From NCBI GenBank assembly GCA_024691065.1, contig JAILOA010000068.1:1-7017 (forward strand): 7,017 nucleotides of DNA. Direction: 5' to 3'. The stretch comes from Lachnospiraceae bacterium (lineage in GTDB: Bacteria > Bacillota > Clostridia > Lachnospirales > Lachnospiraceae). A program made the translations under genes and the position numbers. Shown piece after piece: positions 1 to 7,017 of this stretch (positions are counted from its first letter, which is position 1; each line of letters starts with the position of its first letter). The notes beneath the pieces are model-generated. The model made no database searches. It was not told the origin of the DNA and saw only the letters and a program-made list of their open reading frames with translations.

Positions 1-2424
1 CTTACGTGTATATTCCTTGATTGTTTCAAGACTCTCAGCCGGAATGTGCTTAGAAGGAATGATACAAGCAGAGTCACCTGAGTGAACACCTGCAAGCTCA
101 ATATGCTCCATAACAGCAGGTACAAATGCGTGAGTACCATCGCTGATTGCATCAGCCTCACATTCCATAGCGTGATTCAAGAAACGATCGATAAGTATTG
201 GTCTGTCAGGTGTCACACCAACTGCAGCAGCCATATAATCGCCCATCTGATCGTCATCATAAACGACTTCCATACCACGTCCACCAAGAACGTATGAAGG
301 ACGAACCATTACAGGATAACCAATCTTATTAGCAATCTCAACTGCCTCTTCAACAGTTGTAGCCATACCAGCCTCAGGCATTGGAATACCAAGCTTATCC
401 ATCATTGCCCTGAACATATCACGGTCTTCCGCAAGATCAATAACCTCAGGTGATGTACCGAGTACATTTACACCATTCTTCTTAAGATCTGCAGCAAGGT
501 TAAGCGGAGTCTGACCACCAAACTGTGCGATAACACCAACCGGCTTCTCTTTATAATAAATTGAAAGAACATCTTCAAGTGTAAGTGGCTCAAAATAAAG
601 CTTATCAGAGGTATCATAGTCAGTTGAAACAGTCTCAGGGTTACAGTTAACGATGATTGTCTCAAAACCGAGCTTCTTAAGTGACTGTGCTGCATGTACA
701 CAACAATAATCAAATTCGATACCCTGTCCGATTCTGTTTGGGCCACCGCCAAGAATCATAATCTTCGGCTTTTCTTCATTAGTCTTATTATTATCCTCAC
801 CGATATATGTTGAATAGAAATATGATGAATCTTCAGTACCACTTACATGAACAGAATCCCAAGCCTCTGTAACACCAAGGCTTTCTCTCTTTTCTCTGAT
901 TGAATCCTCGGAAACCTCAAGGATTTCACTGAGATATTTATCCGAGAAACCATCTTTCTTAGCCTGGATTAAAAGCTCGTCTGCAGGAAGTGAACCCTTG
1001 CTTTCGATAATCTTTTCCTCCAATTCAACAAGCTCTTTCATCTGCTCGATAAAATATGTCTTAACATGAGTTATCTCATGAATTTCATCAACAGTAGCAC
1101 CTTTTCTTAATGCTTCATACATTATGAAATGTCTCTCACTGGATGGAGTAATAAGCATATGAAGAAGCTCTTCCTTAGGTAAATCATAGAAATTCTTCAC
1201 ATGGCCAAGTCCGTAACGTCCCTTTTCAAGAGAGCGGATAGCCTTTTGTAATGCTTCCTTATAATTCTTACCGATACTCATAACTTCACCGACGGCACGC
1301 ATCTGAGTACCAAGCTTATCTTCTACACCCTTGAATTTCTCGAATGCCCAACGAGCGAACTTAACTACTACATAATCTCCGCCCGGTTTATACTGATCGA
1401 GTGTTCCGTACTTTCCACAAGGAAGATCCTTTAATGTAAGACCTGTTGCAAGCTTTGCAGATACAAGAGCAATAGGGAAACCTGTTGCTTTTGATGCAAG
1501 TGCTGAAGATCTGGAAGTACGAGGATTTATTTCAATTACAATAATTCTGTCAGATACAGGATCATGAGCAAATTGTACATTGGTTCCGCCGATAACCTGG
1601 ATGGCATCTACAATCTTATAAGCCTGTTCCTGAAGTCTGCTTTGTAAATCTTCACTTATTGTAAGCATAGGTGCTGTACAGAAAGAATCTCCGGTATGAA
1701 CACCCATCGGATCAACATTCTCAATAAAGCAAACGGTAATCATATTACCTTCTTTATCACGAACAACCTCAAGCTCTAACTCTTCCCATCCTATGATGGA
1801 TTCTTCTACAAGTACCTGATGTACAAGAGACTCCTGCAAACCACGTGCACAAACAACCTTTAATTCATCCCTGTTATAAACCAGGCCACCGCCGGCTCCG
1901 CCCATAGTATATGCAGGACGAAGAACAACAGGATAAGAAAGCTGATCAGCTATTTCAAGTGCTTCATCAACGCTGTAAGCAACCTGGCTTCTAGCCATCT
2001 CAATTCCGAGAGAATCCATAGTATTCTTGAACTCGATTCTGTCCTCACCACGTTCAATGGCATCAACCTGAACACCAATAACCTTTACATCATATTTATC
2101 TAAGATACCAAGCTTATAAAGCTCAGCACATAAATTAAGTCCGGACTGTCCTCCAAGGTTTGGTAAAAGTGCGTCCGGGCGCTCTTTTTCGATAATCTGC
2201 TCCATTCTTTCAGCATTCAATGGCTCTATGTAGGTTACATCTGCCATCTCAGGGTCTGTCATAATTGTTGCAGGATTGGAATTAACAAGAACGATTTCAT
2301 ACCCAAGGCTTCTAAGTGCCTTACAAGCCTGTGTTCCCGAATAGTCAAATTCGCAAGCCTGTCCGATAACAATTGGACCTGAGCCAATAATAAGAATCTT
2401 TTTAATATCAGTTCTCTGTGCCAC
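1..2424 (-). CDS. carB: Carbamoyl-phosphate synthase large subunit, 3' end cut by window edge
   Basis: This subunit makes carbamoyl phosphate from bicarbonate, two ATP and ammonia channelled from the small subunit CarA, feeding pyrimidine and arginine synthesis in the cytoplasm. I translated 808 uninterrupted codons by hand; family members are about 1,060-1,075 residues. The first half has the N-terminal nucleotide-fold motif GSGPIVIGQACEFDY (residues 14-28), the ATP-grasp glycine loop RPAYTMGGAGGG (169-180), ENVDPMGVHTGDS (235-247) and metal/ATP ligands Q284, E298 and N300 in the EINPRTSRSSA stretch. After the oligomerisation region the duplicated half begins with LGGGPNRIGQGIEFDY (558-573) and the second glycine loop RPSYVLGGRG (708-717). 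It runs to a HSGDSAC motif near residue 785. The end of ATP-grasp 2 and the C-terminal allosteric (MGS-like) domain lie outside the window. The start is GTG at 2424-2422, because an in-frame stop (TAG, 2463-2461) lies just upstream with no ATG between. Identification is firm; carA is not upstream. Confidence 0.97.
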   Translation of the reverse strand, partial: MAQRTDIKKILIIGSGPIVIGQACEFDYSGTQACKALRSLGYEIVLVNSNPATIMTDPEMADVTYIEPLNAERMEQIIEKERPDALLPNLGGQSGLNLCAELYKLGILDKYDVKVIGVQVDAIERGEDRIEFKNTMDSLGIEMARSQVAYSVDEALEIADQLSYPVVLRPAYTMGGAGGGLVYNRDELKVVCARGLQESLVHQVLVEESIIGWEELELEVVRDKEGNMITVCFIENVDPMGVHTGDSFCTAPMLTISEDLQSRLQEQAYKIVDAIQVIGGTNVQFAHDPVSDRIIVIEINPRTSRSSALASKATGFPIALVSAKLATGLTLKDLPCGKYGTLDQYKPGGDYVVVKFARWAFEKFKGVEDKLGTQMRAVGEVMSIGKNYKEALQKAIRSLEKGRYGLGHVKNFYDLPKEELLHMLITPSSERHFIMYEALRKGATVDEIHEITHVKTYFIEQMKELVELEEKIIESKGSLPADELLIQAKKDGFSDKYLSEILEVSEDSIREKRESLGVTEAWDSVHVSGTEDSSYFYSTYIGEDNNKTNEEKPKIMILGGGPNRIGQGIEFDYCCVHAAQSLKKLGFETIIVNCNPETVSTDYDTSDKLYFEPLTLEDVLSIYYKEKPVGVIAQFGGQTPLNLAADLKKNGVNVLGTSPEVIDLAEDRDMFRAMMDKLGIPMPEAGMATTVEEAVEIANKIGYPVMVRPSYVLGGRGMEVVYDDDQMGDYMAAAVGVTPDRPILIDRFLNHAMECEADAISDGTHAFVPAVMEHIELAGVHSGDSACIIPSKHIPAESLETIKEYTRK

Positions 2425-2434
2425 TTTGCAATAT

Positions 2435-2440
2435 CCTCCT
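2435..2440 (-). promoter_or_regulatory. Ribosome binding site that fixes the GTG start of carB
   Basis: A perfect AGGAGG lies 10 bases upstream of the GTG at 2424, slightly longer than optimal but acceptable. It is the only strong Shine-Dalgarno near the reading frame. A TTG only 3 bases after it is out of frame with carB and opens just a 7-codon frame, so GTG is the supported start. Confidence 0.85.
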
Positions 2441-2452
2441 AATTGAATTGTA

Positions 2453-2500
2453 TTTATACTCTAACAAAACATTGTACACTAAAACAAAAATAAATAAAAG
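2453..2500 (-). promoter_or_regulatory. Candidate carB promoter region (weak)
   Basis: Two possible -10 hexamers read toward carB: TACAAT (2476-2471) and TATAAA (2458-2453). The first would give an mRNA leader of about 40 bases, which fits the ribosome binding site at 2440. The second would start transcription almost on top of that site. Neither has a recognisable -35 box at 16-18 bases; the upstream DNA is simply T-rich. A promoter is expected because a terminator sits directly upstream, but its exact position is uncertain. No PyrR-type attenuator or riboswitch-sized leader fits between terminator and gene. Confidence 0.35.
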
Positions 2501-2503
2501 CAC

Positions 2504-2549
2504 TTTTTTAAAAAAATAAAGGGAAGCTGACTTAATGTCTGCTTCCCCT
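2504..2549 (-). terminator. Rho-independent terminator after glgP
   Basis: On the minus strand a GC-rich hairpin is formed by GGGAAGCAGAC and GTCAGCTTCCC (2547-2521). It has seven base pairs, one T-T mismatch, three more pairs and a 5-base loop. It is followed at once by a T-rich run (2520-2510). It lies about 37 bases past the glgP stop and before carB, so it should separate the two transcripts. The plus-strand side has a much poorer T run, so it is probably one-directional. The T run continues into a 12-base palindrome of six T and six A (2504-2515). Confidence 0.9.
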
Positions 2550-2583
2550 TTAAATGCTTTATTTTATAAGGTTTTACTGATTA

Positions 2584-5040
2584 TTATACTTCAACTTCAA
2601 TCTTATCCAAATGCCAGATATCATTTACATATTCCTGAATCGTTCTGTCGGATGAGAACTTACCGGCCTTTGCAACATTCATAATAGCAGCGCGAGCCCA
2701 TCTCTCTTCATCCTCATAAGCCTCAGAAATCTTTCTTCTGGCCTCATCATAGGAACGGAAATCCCTTAAGATGAAATACTGGTCAGGTGCATTGCCTGCG
2801 CCGTCAAGAAGTGAATTATAAAGCTCTCTGAACTCATCATAATTATTTGAATATGTTCCGTCAATAAGCTGTGTAAGCACTTCACGAATACCTGAGTCAA
2901 GGTTATAAATATCTCTTGGATTATATCCGCCATGATTTTCAAAGTTGATAACTTCATCGGAAGAAAGACCGAAGATGAATGCATTTTCCTCTCCTACTTC
3001 TTCTACGATTTCAACGTTTGCACCGTCCATGGTTCCAAGTGTAAGCGCACCATTTAGCATAAACTTCATATTACCTGTACCTGATGCTTCCTTACTTGCT
3101 GTTGAAATCTGCTCTGAAACATCAGATGCTGCAAAGATAAGCTCTGCATTGGATACACGATAGTTCTCGATAAATACAACCTTAATTTTACCGTTGATTG
3201 ACTTATCATTATTGATAACATCGCCAACACTGTTAATAAGCTTGATGATGGCCTTAGCTCTTCTATAACCTGCGGAAGCCTTGGCGCCGAAGATATAGGT
3301 GTGAGGATAGAATTCCATACCAGGATTCTTCTTAAGTTCGTTATAGAGATACATAACATGAAGGATATTAAGAAGCTGTCTCTTATATTCATGAAGTCTC
3401 TTAACCTGAACATCGAAGATAGAACGAGGATCAACCTCAATACCGTTATTTTCTTTGATATATTCAGCAAGGCGAACCTTGTTCTGATATTTAATATTCA
3501 TGAACTCTTTTCTGCTGAGCTCATCCTCTGCATAGATTCCAACGCCTTCAATCTTGGAAAGATCTGTAATCCAGTCATTTCCAACCCTCTTTGTAACCCA
3601 TTCTGCAAGAAGTGGATTTGCATGTAAGAGGAAACGACGCTGTGTGATACCATTTGTCTTATTATTAAACTTCTCAGGCATCATAAGGTAGAAATCACGA
3701 AGCTCCTGCTTCTTAAGAATCTCAGTATGGAGTCTCGCAACACCGTTTACAGAGAAGCTTGCACAAATTGCAAGATGAGCCATCTTAACCTGACCATCGT
3801 AAATAATAGCCATCTTTCTGATTTTCTCATCATCACCCGGATATTCCTGCTGAATCTGTATAATGAAACGTCTGTTGATTTCTTCGATAATCTGATAGAT
3901 TCTTGGAAGAAGTCTTGAGAAAAGCTCTAATGGCCATTTTTCAAGTGCCTCTGACATAATTGTATGATTTGTGTAAGCACAGGTCCTATTAGTAATATAC
4001 CAGGCCTCATCCCACTCTAAACCATATTCATCCATAAGGATACGCATAAGTTCCGCAACCGTAACTGTCGGATGTGTATCATTTAACTGGAAGCAAACCT
4101 TCTCATAGATTTTATGAATATCATCATGATTTTCCATATACTTGGATACTGCACGCTGAATACTTGCGGATACGAAGAAATACTGCTGTTTAAGACGAAG
4201 CTCCTTACCTGCCATATGATTATCATTAGGATAAAGCACTTCACAAATGGTTCTTGCAAGGTTCTCCTGCTCTACAGCCTTTTGATAATCACCTTTGTCA
4301 AAAGAATCAAGGTTAAATGTATCAACCGCCTCTGCATCCCAGATTCTAAGTGTATTTACAACATTGTTATTATAACCTACAATCGGTAAATCATAAGGAA
4401 CAGCAAGTACTGACTGATAACCTTCCTGCATAAAACGGTCACGACCATTCTCATCCCTGCGGACTGTCACATAACCACCGAATTTAACTTCTACGGCATA
4501 TTCCGGTCTCTTAATCTCAAACGGATTACCATACTTAAGCCAATTATCCGGCTTTTCTACCTGATAACCATCCTTGATAGCCTGCTTAAACATACCATAC
4601 TTATAACGGATACCGCATCCATATGCAGGATATCCCAATGTAGAAAGAGAATCCAGGAAACAAGCAGCAAGACGGCCTAAACCACCGTTACCTAATGCAG
4701 CATCAGGCTCCTGATCTTCGATATGATTTAAATCAAGCCCCAATTCCTCGATTGCCTCTTTGATTTCCTTATTTGAAGACAGATTAATAATAATATTTCC
4801 AAGAGCACGGCCCATAAGAAATTCCATGGATAAGTAATATACTACCTTAGCATCATCGTCTTCAATCTTCTTGTGAGTTGCCATCCACTGATCTACAATA
4901 ATATCTTTTACGGCATAACTGACAGCCTGAAAAATCTGCTGATCATTTGCCTCCTCAATGGATTTTCTGGAAAGAACCTTTAAATAGTCCTTAACCTGTT
5001 TTTTGAATTCATTTTTGTTAATCTTGTTAATCTTATTCAT
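2584..5040 (-). CDS. glgP: Glycogen/maltodextrin phosphorylase (GT35 family)
   Basis: This enzyme cleaves alpha-1,4-linked glucose units from glycogen, starch or maltodextrin with inorganic phosphate, giving glucose-1-phosphate in the cytoplasm. It is complete at 818 residues, the usual bacterial length. Visible signatures are YYLSMEFLMGRALGN (68-82), the glycine loop GNGGLGRL (117-124), QLNDTHP with active-site H323, KTNGITQRRF (461-470), and the phosphate-binding segment QVKRLHEYKRQ (K547, R548, K553). The cofactor motif EASGTGNMK ends at K659, the expected pyridoxal-phosphate lysine, and is followed by GTMDGANVE. These residues keep a constant offset of 21 from the rabbit muscle enzyme (K568, R569, K574, K680). 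The N-terminal phosphorylation segment of the animal enzyme is absent, as in other bacteria. The start MNKINKINKN contains a small codon repeat. GGAGG lies 8 bases before ATG, and the gene ends in tandem TAA stops. The choice between glycogen and maltodextrin as preferred substrate cannot be made from sequence alone; no other glycogen genes adjoin it. Confidence 0.97.
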   Translation of the reverse strand: MNKINKINKNEFKKQVKDYLKVLSRKSIEEANDQQIFQAVSYAVKDIIVDQWMATHKKIEDDDAKVVYYLSMEFLMGRALGNIIINLSSNKEIKEAIEELGLDLNHIEDQEPDAALGNGGLGRLAACFLDSLSTLGYPAYGCGIRYKYGMFKQAIKDGYQVEKPDNWLKYGNPFEIKRPEYAVEVKFGGYVTVRRDENGRDRFMQEGYQSVLAVPYDLPIVGYNNNVVNTLRIWDAEAVDTFNLDSFDKGDYQKAVEQENLARTICEVLYPNDNHMAGKELRLKQQYFFVSASIQRAVSKYMENHDDIHKIYEKVCFQLNDTHPTVTVAELMRILMDEYGLEWDEAWYITNRTCAYTNHTIMSEALEKWPLELFSRLLPRIYQIIEEINRRFIIQIQQEYPGDDEKIRKMAIIYDGQVKMAHLAICASFSVNGVARLHTEILKKQELRDFYLMMPEKFNNKTNGITQRRFLLHANPLLAEWVTKRVGNDWITDLSKIEGVGIYAEDELSRKEFMNIKYQNKVRLAEYIKENNGIEVDPRSIFDVQVKRLHEYKRQLLNILHVMYLYNELKKNPGMEFYPHTYIFGAKASAGYRRAKAIIKLINSVGDVINNDKSINGKIKVVFIENYRVSNAELIFAASDVSEQISTASKEASGTGNMKFMLNGALTLGTMDGANVEIVEEVGEENAFIFGLSSDEVINFENHGGYNPRDIYNLDSGIREVLTQLIDGTYSNNYDEFRELYNSLLDGAGNAPDQYFILRDFRSYDEARRKISEAYEDEERWARAAIMNVAKAGKFSSDRTIQEYVNDIWHLDKIEVEV

Positions 5041-5080
5041 TTAGTCGTCCTCCGAATTTATTTCCCAACACATAGACATT

Positions 5081-5109
5081 ATTTTACTATATTAACTTTA
5101 TAAAAGCAA
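5081..5109 (-). promoter_or_regulatory. Predicted sigma-A promoter of glgP
   Basis: A -35 box TTGCTT (5109-5104), a 17-base spacer and a -10 box TAAAAT (5086-5081, five of six consensus bases) face glgP. Transcription would start near 5074, giving a leader of roughly 33 bases. That leader includes the GGAGG ribosome binding site (5053-5049), 8 bases before the ATG. No operator or catabolite-control (cre) site was recognised with confidence. Confidence 0.6.
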
Positions 5110-5141
5110 GTTGTTTTTAATCCGTTAAAATCCAGGTTATC

Positions 5142-6830
5142 CTAATCTTCATTATTTTCCTTTTTATCCTTTAACTTATCTCCTATATCTTCTAACTTAT
5201 CTCCTATATCTTCCTTGATGTCGTCTATTTTATCGCTTATATCCTCCCTGATGTCATCTATTTTATCACCGATATCATCAATAGTTTCACTTACATCCTC
5301 TTTAATGTCTTCTATCTTGTTACCGACTTTTCTTTGAAATTTACTTCTGGATTTAGAATTTTCATGTTCTTCATAAACCTCAACGGATGTACTGGTTGTA
5401 TTTTCATCATCTCCGGATTTTCTGAGTTCTCCGACCTTATCACCGAACATAATCGTAGAAATAGTAATTTCTTTTTCCTGTTCCTGACGCATTTTCCTGT
5501 TTGTTAATTCCTGTTCATTAAAATGAATATATTCGTTTTTACCGTTCTCATCGATTTCTATCAGCTTCAAATTCAGATAATCATCCGTACTTCGTTTCAA
5601 CCTCCTCTTTATAAGCCTGTATTCGACATAATCTTTTACAATCCTGTATAACAGGGCAAATATAGGTACACCCACAATCATTCCGACCAGTCCGAACCAA
5701 CCGCCAAATACAAGTATTGAAAATAATACCCAAAATGCAGACAAACCTGTTGAATTACCGACTATGGCAGGTCCGATCAGATTACCGTCAATCTGCTTCA
5801 TAATTATAAAATATACCGTAAAAGTGATACATTTAATCGGATCAATCATAAGAATGAGCAGTATACTCGGAATTCCGCCGATATATTGACCGAATATCGG
5901 AATCATATTACAAACACCGACTATAACACTTACAAGCATTGCATAAGGAATCTTAAATATTGAATTAAAAATAAATGTAATAATCCCCAATATAAATGAA
6001 TCAATGATTTTTCCGATAAAGAATCCGCTAAAGCTTTCATTTGCTACTCTTGCATAGTGAATAATAATTGTAGCCTGCTTTCTGGAAAACATTGAATATG
6101 TTACTTTCTTAGCTAATGCGCTGAATTTTTCAGTTGATAAAAGTATGTAAACTGCCACAATCACACCTATTATCAAATTTAAAAAGAAACCAAAAAGCGA
6201 AAAAACACCATTCGCAAGCATCTGCGCATAATTATTTACATTTGGAAGTATTTCCTTTTGAAGATAAGGCAAAAGCTTTTGATTTATGATATCATCCAGA
6301 TTGCTTGTAAACTCCAGTGAAAGATTTTGTAATTGCGATTCGAAAAACTTATTATTATTTAATTTATCATAAATCAAATCATAATAAGTATTAACGCGCT
6401 TCGGAAGAGAATTAATAAGTGCCGATAATGTACTGAGCACCTGAGGAATAACCATGGATAAAAGTAAATACAGGCAAAAGAGAGCCAATGTAAGAGAAAC
6501 ACCTATTGAAATCCCCTTTGTTGCACTTTTTACCTTTGTGGTAATCTCTTTTTTAGGCCATATCTTTTGGTAAAGCTTTAAAAGCCTCCTGTTTACTTTT
6601 TTCATAAGCGGATTTAGAATGTAAGCCAGCACTATACCAATAATTACAGGCTTTAAATGCGATACGGTATCACCTAAGAATTTACCTATATCATTTAAAT
6701 TTGTAATAAAAAACCAAAACAAAAGCCCGATAATAAGAATATAAAAAAGCCCTCTCCACTGTCCCAGCAAAGAATTAAACTTTGTTCTTCCGGACTTGGT
6801 TTCGCTGTCATAATAATTATTTTTCATCAT
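5142..6830 (-). CDS. AI-2E/PerM (UPF0118) family membrane protein with repetitive charged tail
   Basis: This is a polytopic inner-membrane protein of the AI-2E transporter family. Members have been linked to autoinducer-2 export (TqsA) or sodium/proton antiport, so the substrate here is unknown. Hydrophobic segments lie near residues 28-45, 59-76, 107-129, 206-232, 268-290, 297-328, 333-345 and 365-397. A long soluble loop (about 141-205) after the third segment is typical of the family. Family hallmarks are NMIPIFGQYIGGIP (308-321) and QIDGNLIGPAIVGNSTGLSA (346-365), followed by a glycine-rich GGWFGLVGMIVGVP (376-389). The protein has 562 residues, whereas the family is usually about 340-400. 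The excess is a hydrophilic C-terminal tail from about 400, which ends in 7- and 11-residue acidic/basic repeats (505-557). The annotated start is the first of two adjacent ATGs; the second (6827) is better spaced from the ribosome binding site. Family assignment is strong; function is not determined. Confidence 0.92.
   Translation of the reverse strand: MMKNNYYDSETKSGRTKFNSLLGQWRGLFYILIIGLLFWFFITNLNDIGKFLGDTVSHLKPVIIGIVLAYILNPLMKKVNRRLLKLYQKIWPKKEITTKVKSATKGISIGVSLTLALFCLYLLLSMVIPQVLSTLSALINSLPKRVNTYYDLIYDKLNNNKFFESQLQNLSLEFTSNLDDIINQKLLPYLQKEILPNVNNYAQMLANGVFSLFGFFLNLIIGVIVAVYILLSTEKFSALAKKVTYSMFSRKQATIIIHYARVANESFSGFFIGKIIDSFILGIITFIFNSIFKIPYAMLVSVIVGVCNMIPIFGQYIGGIPSILLILMIDPIKCITFTVYFIIMKQIDGNLIGPAIVGNSTGLSAFWVLFSILVFGGWFGLVGMIVGVPIFALLYRIVKDYVEYRLIKRRLKRSTDDYLNLKLIEIDENGKNEYIHFNEQELTNRKMRQEQEKEITISTIMFGDKVGELRKSGDDENTTSTSVEVYEEHENSKSRSKFQRKVGNKIEDIKEDVSETIDDIGDKIDDIREDISDKIDDIKEDIGDKLEDIGDKLKDKKENNED
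5172..5315 (-). repeat. Tandem coding repeats in the AI-2E protein tail
   Basis: The end of the membrane-protein gene is built of short in-frame repeats. A 21-base unit is duplicated exactly (5213-5193 and 5192-5172), each copy coding EDIGDKL. Directly upstream in the gene, two 33-base units (5279-5247 and 5246-5214) match at 27 of 33 positions and code DDIGDKIDDIR and EDISDKIDDIK. A more diverged unit precedes them (from about 5315). Unit lengths are multiples of three, so gain or loss would keep the frame. Confidence 0.85.
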
Positions 6831-6832
6831 TG

Positions 6833-6836
6833 CCTC
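6833..6836 (-). promoter_or_regulatory. Ribosome binding site bearing on the AI-2E protein start
   Basis: GAGG (within TGAGG) lies only 2 bases before the first ATG (6830-6828) but 5 bases before the second ATG (6827-6825). Spacing therefore favours the second ATG, giving a 561-residue protein starting MKNNYYDSE. The difference is one methionine. Confidence 0.6.
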
Positions 6837-6865
6837 ATTTCAAAAAATATCAAAATATTTATTTT

Positions 6866-6895
6866 ATTAAAATCTAAAAGTTATTTTATAGTCAA
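6866..6895 (-). promoter_or_regulatory. Predicted sigma-A promoter of the AI-2E family gene
   Basis: TTGACT (6895-6890, five of six consensus bases), an 18-base spacer and TTTAAT (6871-6866, five of six) face the gene. Transcription would begin near 6859, leaving a leader of about 30 bases. The surrounding DNA is extremely AT-rich, so chance -10 boxes are common, but the -35 match is good. Confidence 0.55.
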
Positions 6896-7017
6896 ATAAT
6901 TGTCCAAATATAATTACATTCAAACAAATATGTTCAAAAAAATATATAATTATCCTCAAAAATAATTAATAAAATAATAATATTTCATACCACTTAAAAT
7001 CACAATTACATAATATA
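6896..7017. other. AT-rich intergenic DNA, no gene seen
   Basis: This stretch up to the window edge is strongly AT-rich, with many short A and T runs. I found no open frame with a ribosome binding site, no GC-rich hairpin and no RNA gene. It may act as upstream promoter DNA for the membrane-protein gene; what lies beyond is outside the window. Confidence 0.6.

Noticed and set aside
82..752. Open frames on the plus strand (82-297) and in another minus frame (468-752) within carB
   Set aside because: They overlap the uninterrupted carB frame, whose translation matches the family throughout; the alternative frames give no recognisable protein.
2419..2433. TTG start just after the carB Shine-Dalgarno that could open a leader peptide
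   Set aside because: The spacing is only 3 bases and the frame stops after 7 codons overlapping carB, so translation from it is unlikely.
2504..2515. 12-base palindrome of T and A runs as a possible protein binding site
   Set aside because: It is explained by the terminator T run abutting a T-rich promoter-proximal stretch; homopolymer palindromes arise easily in AT-rich DNA.
2766..4389. Several 60-130 residue open frames on both strands inside glgP
   Set aside because: They are shadows of the phosphorylase gene, lack supporting ribosome binding sites or recognisable domains, and glgP itself is intact.
5115..5130. Inverted repeat TTTTAA / TTAAAA with a 4-base loop after the membrane-protein stop codon
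   Set aside because: The stem is six A-T pairs only and no T run follows it on the minus strand, so it is not a credible terminator.
5172..5279. Clustered short repeats that might suggest a CRISPR array
   Set aside because: The repeats are contiguous without unique spacers, are in frame, and code a regular amphipathic protein segment.

Overview
The window comes from an AT-rich bacterial chromosome, most likely a Clostridia-type Firmicute. A gut or rumen Lachnospiraceae member is my best guess. That rests on protein character (clostridial-looking GlgP and CarB), strong GGAGG-type ribosome binding sites, AT-rich spacers and a Gram-positive-style intrinsic terminator. It is an inference, not a database match.

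All genes lie on the minus strand, so the window reads from right to left. From 7017 to 6831 there is a very AT-rich upstream region with a credible promoter. From 6830 to 5142 there is an AI-2E/PerM-family (UPF0118) polytopic membrane protein with an unusual, highly charged repeat-built cytoplasmic tail. A 101-base gap with no convincing terminator but a good promoter separates it from 5040-2584, a complete glycogen/maltodextrin phosphorylase with an intact pyridoxal-phosphate site. A clear rho-independent terminator (about 2504-2549) ends that unit. A short leader then precedes carB, the large subunit of carbamoyl-phosphate synthase. carB starts with GTG at 2424 and runs off the left edge of the window after 808 codons, about three quarters of the usual length.

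The three genes do not form an obvious pathway. GlgP releases glucose-1-phosphate from storage or dietary alpha-glucans, CarB makes carbamoyl phosphate for pyrimidines and arginine, and the AI-2E-type protein is a membrane exporter or transporter of uncertain substrate. Each appears to have its own promoter, although read-through from the membrane-protein gene into glgP is possible. carB is not preceded by carA, the gene for its glutaminase partner, which is the main contextual oddity.

I see no mobile element, CRISPR array, RNA gene or defence system. The most unusual feature is the repeat-bearing tail of the AI-2E-family protein, whose DNA contains an exact 21-base tandem duplication. I do not see evidence for a wholly new biological system here.
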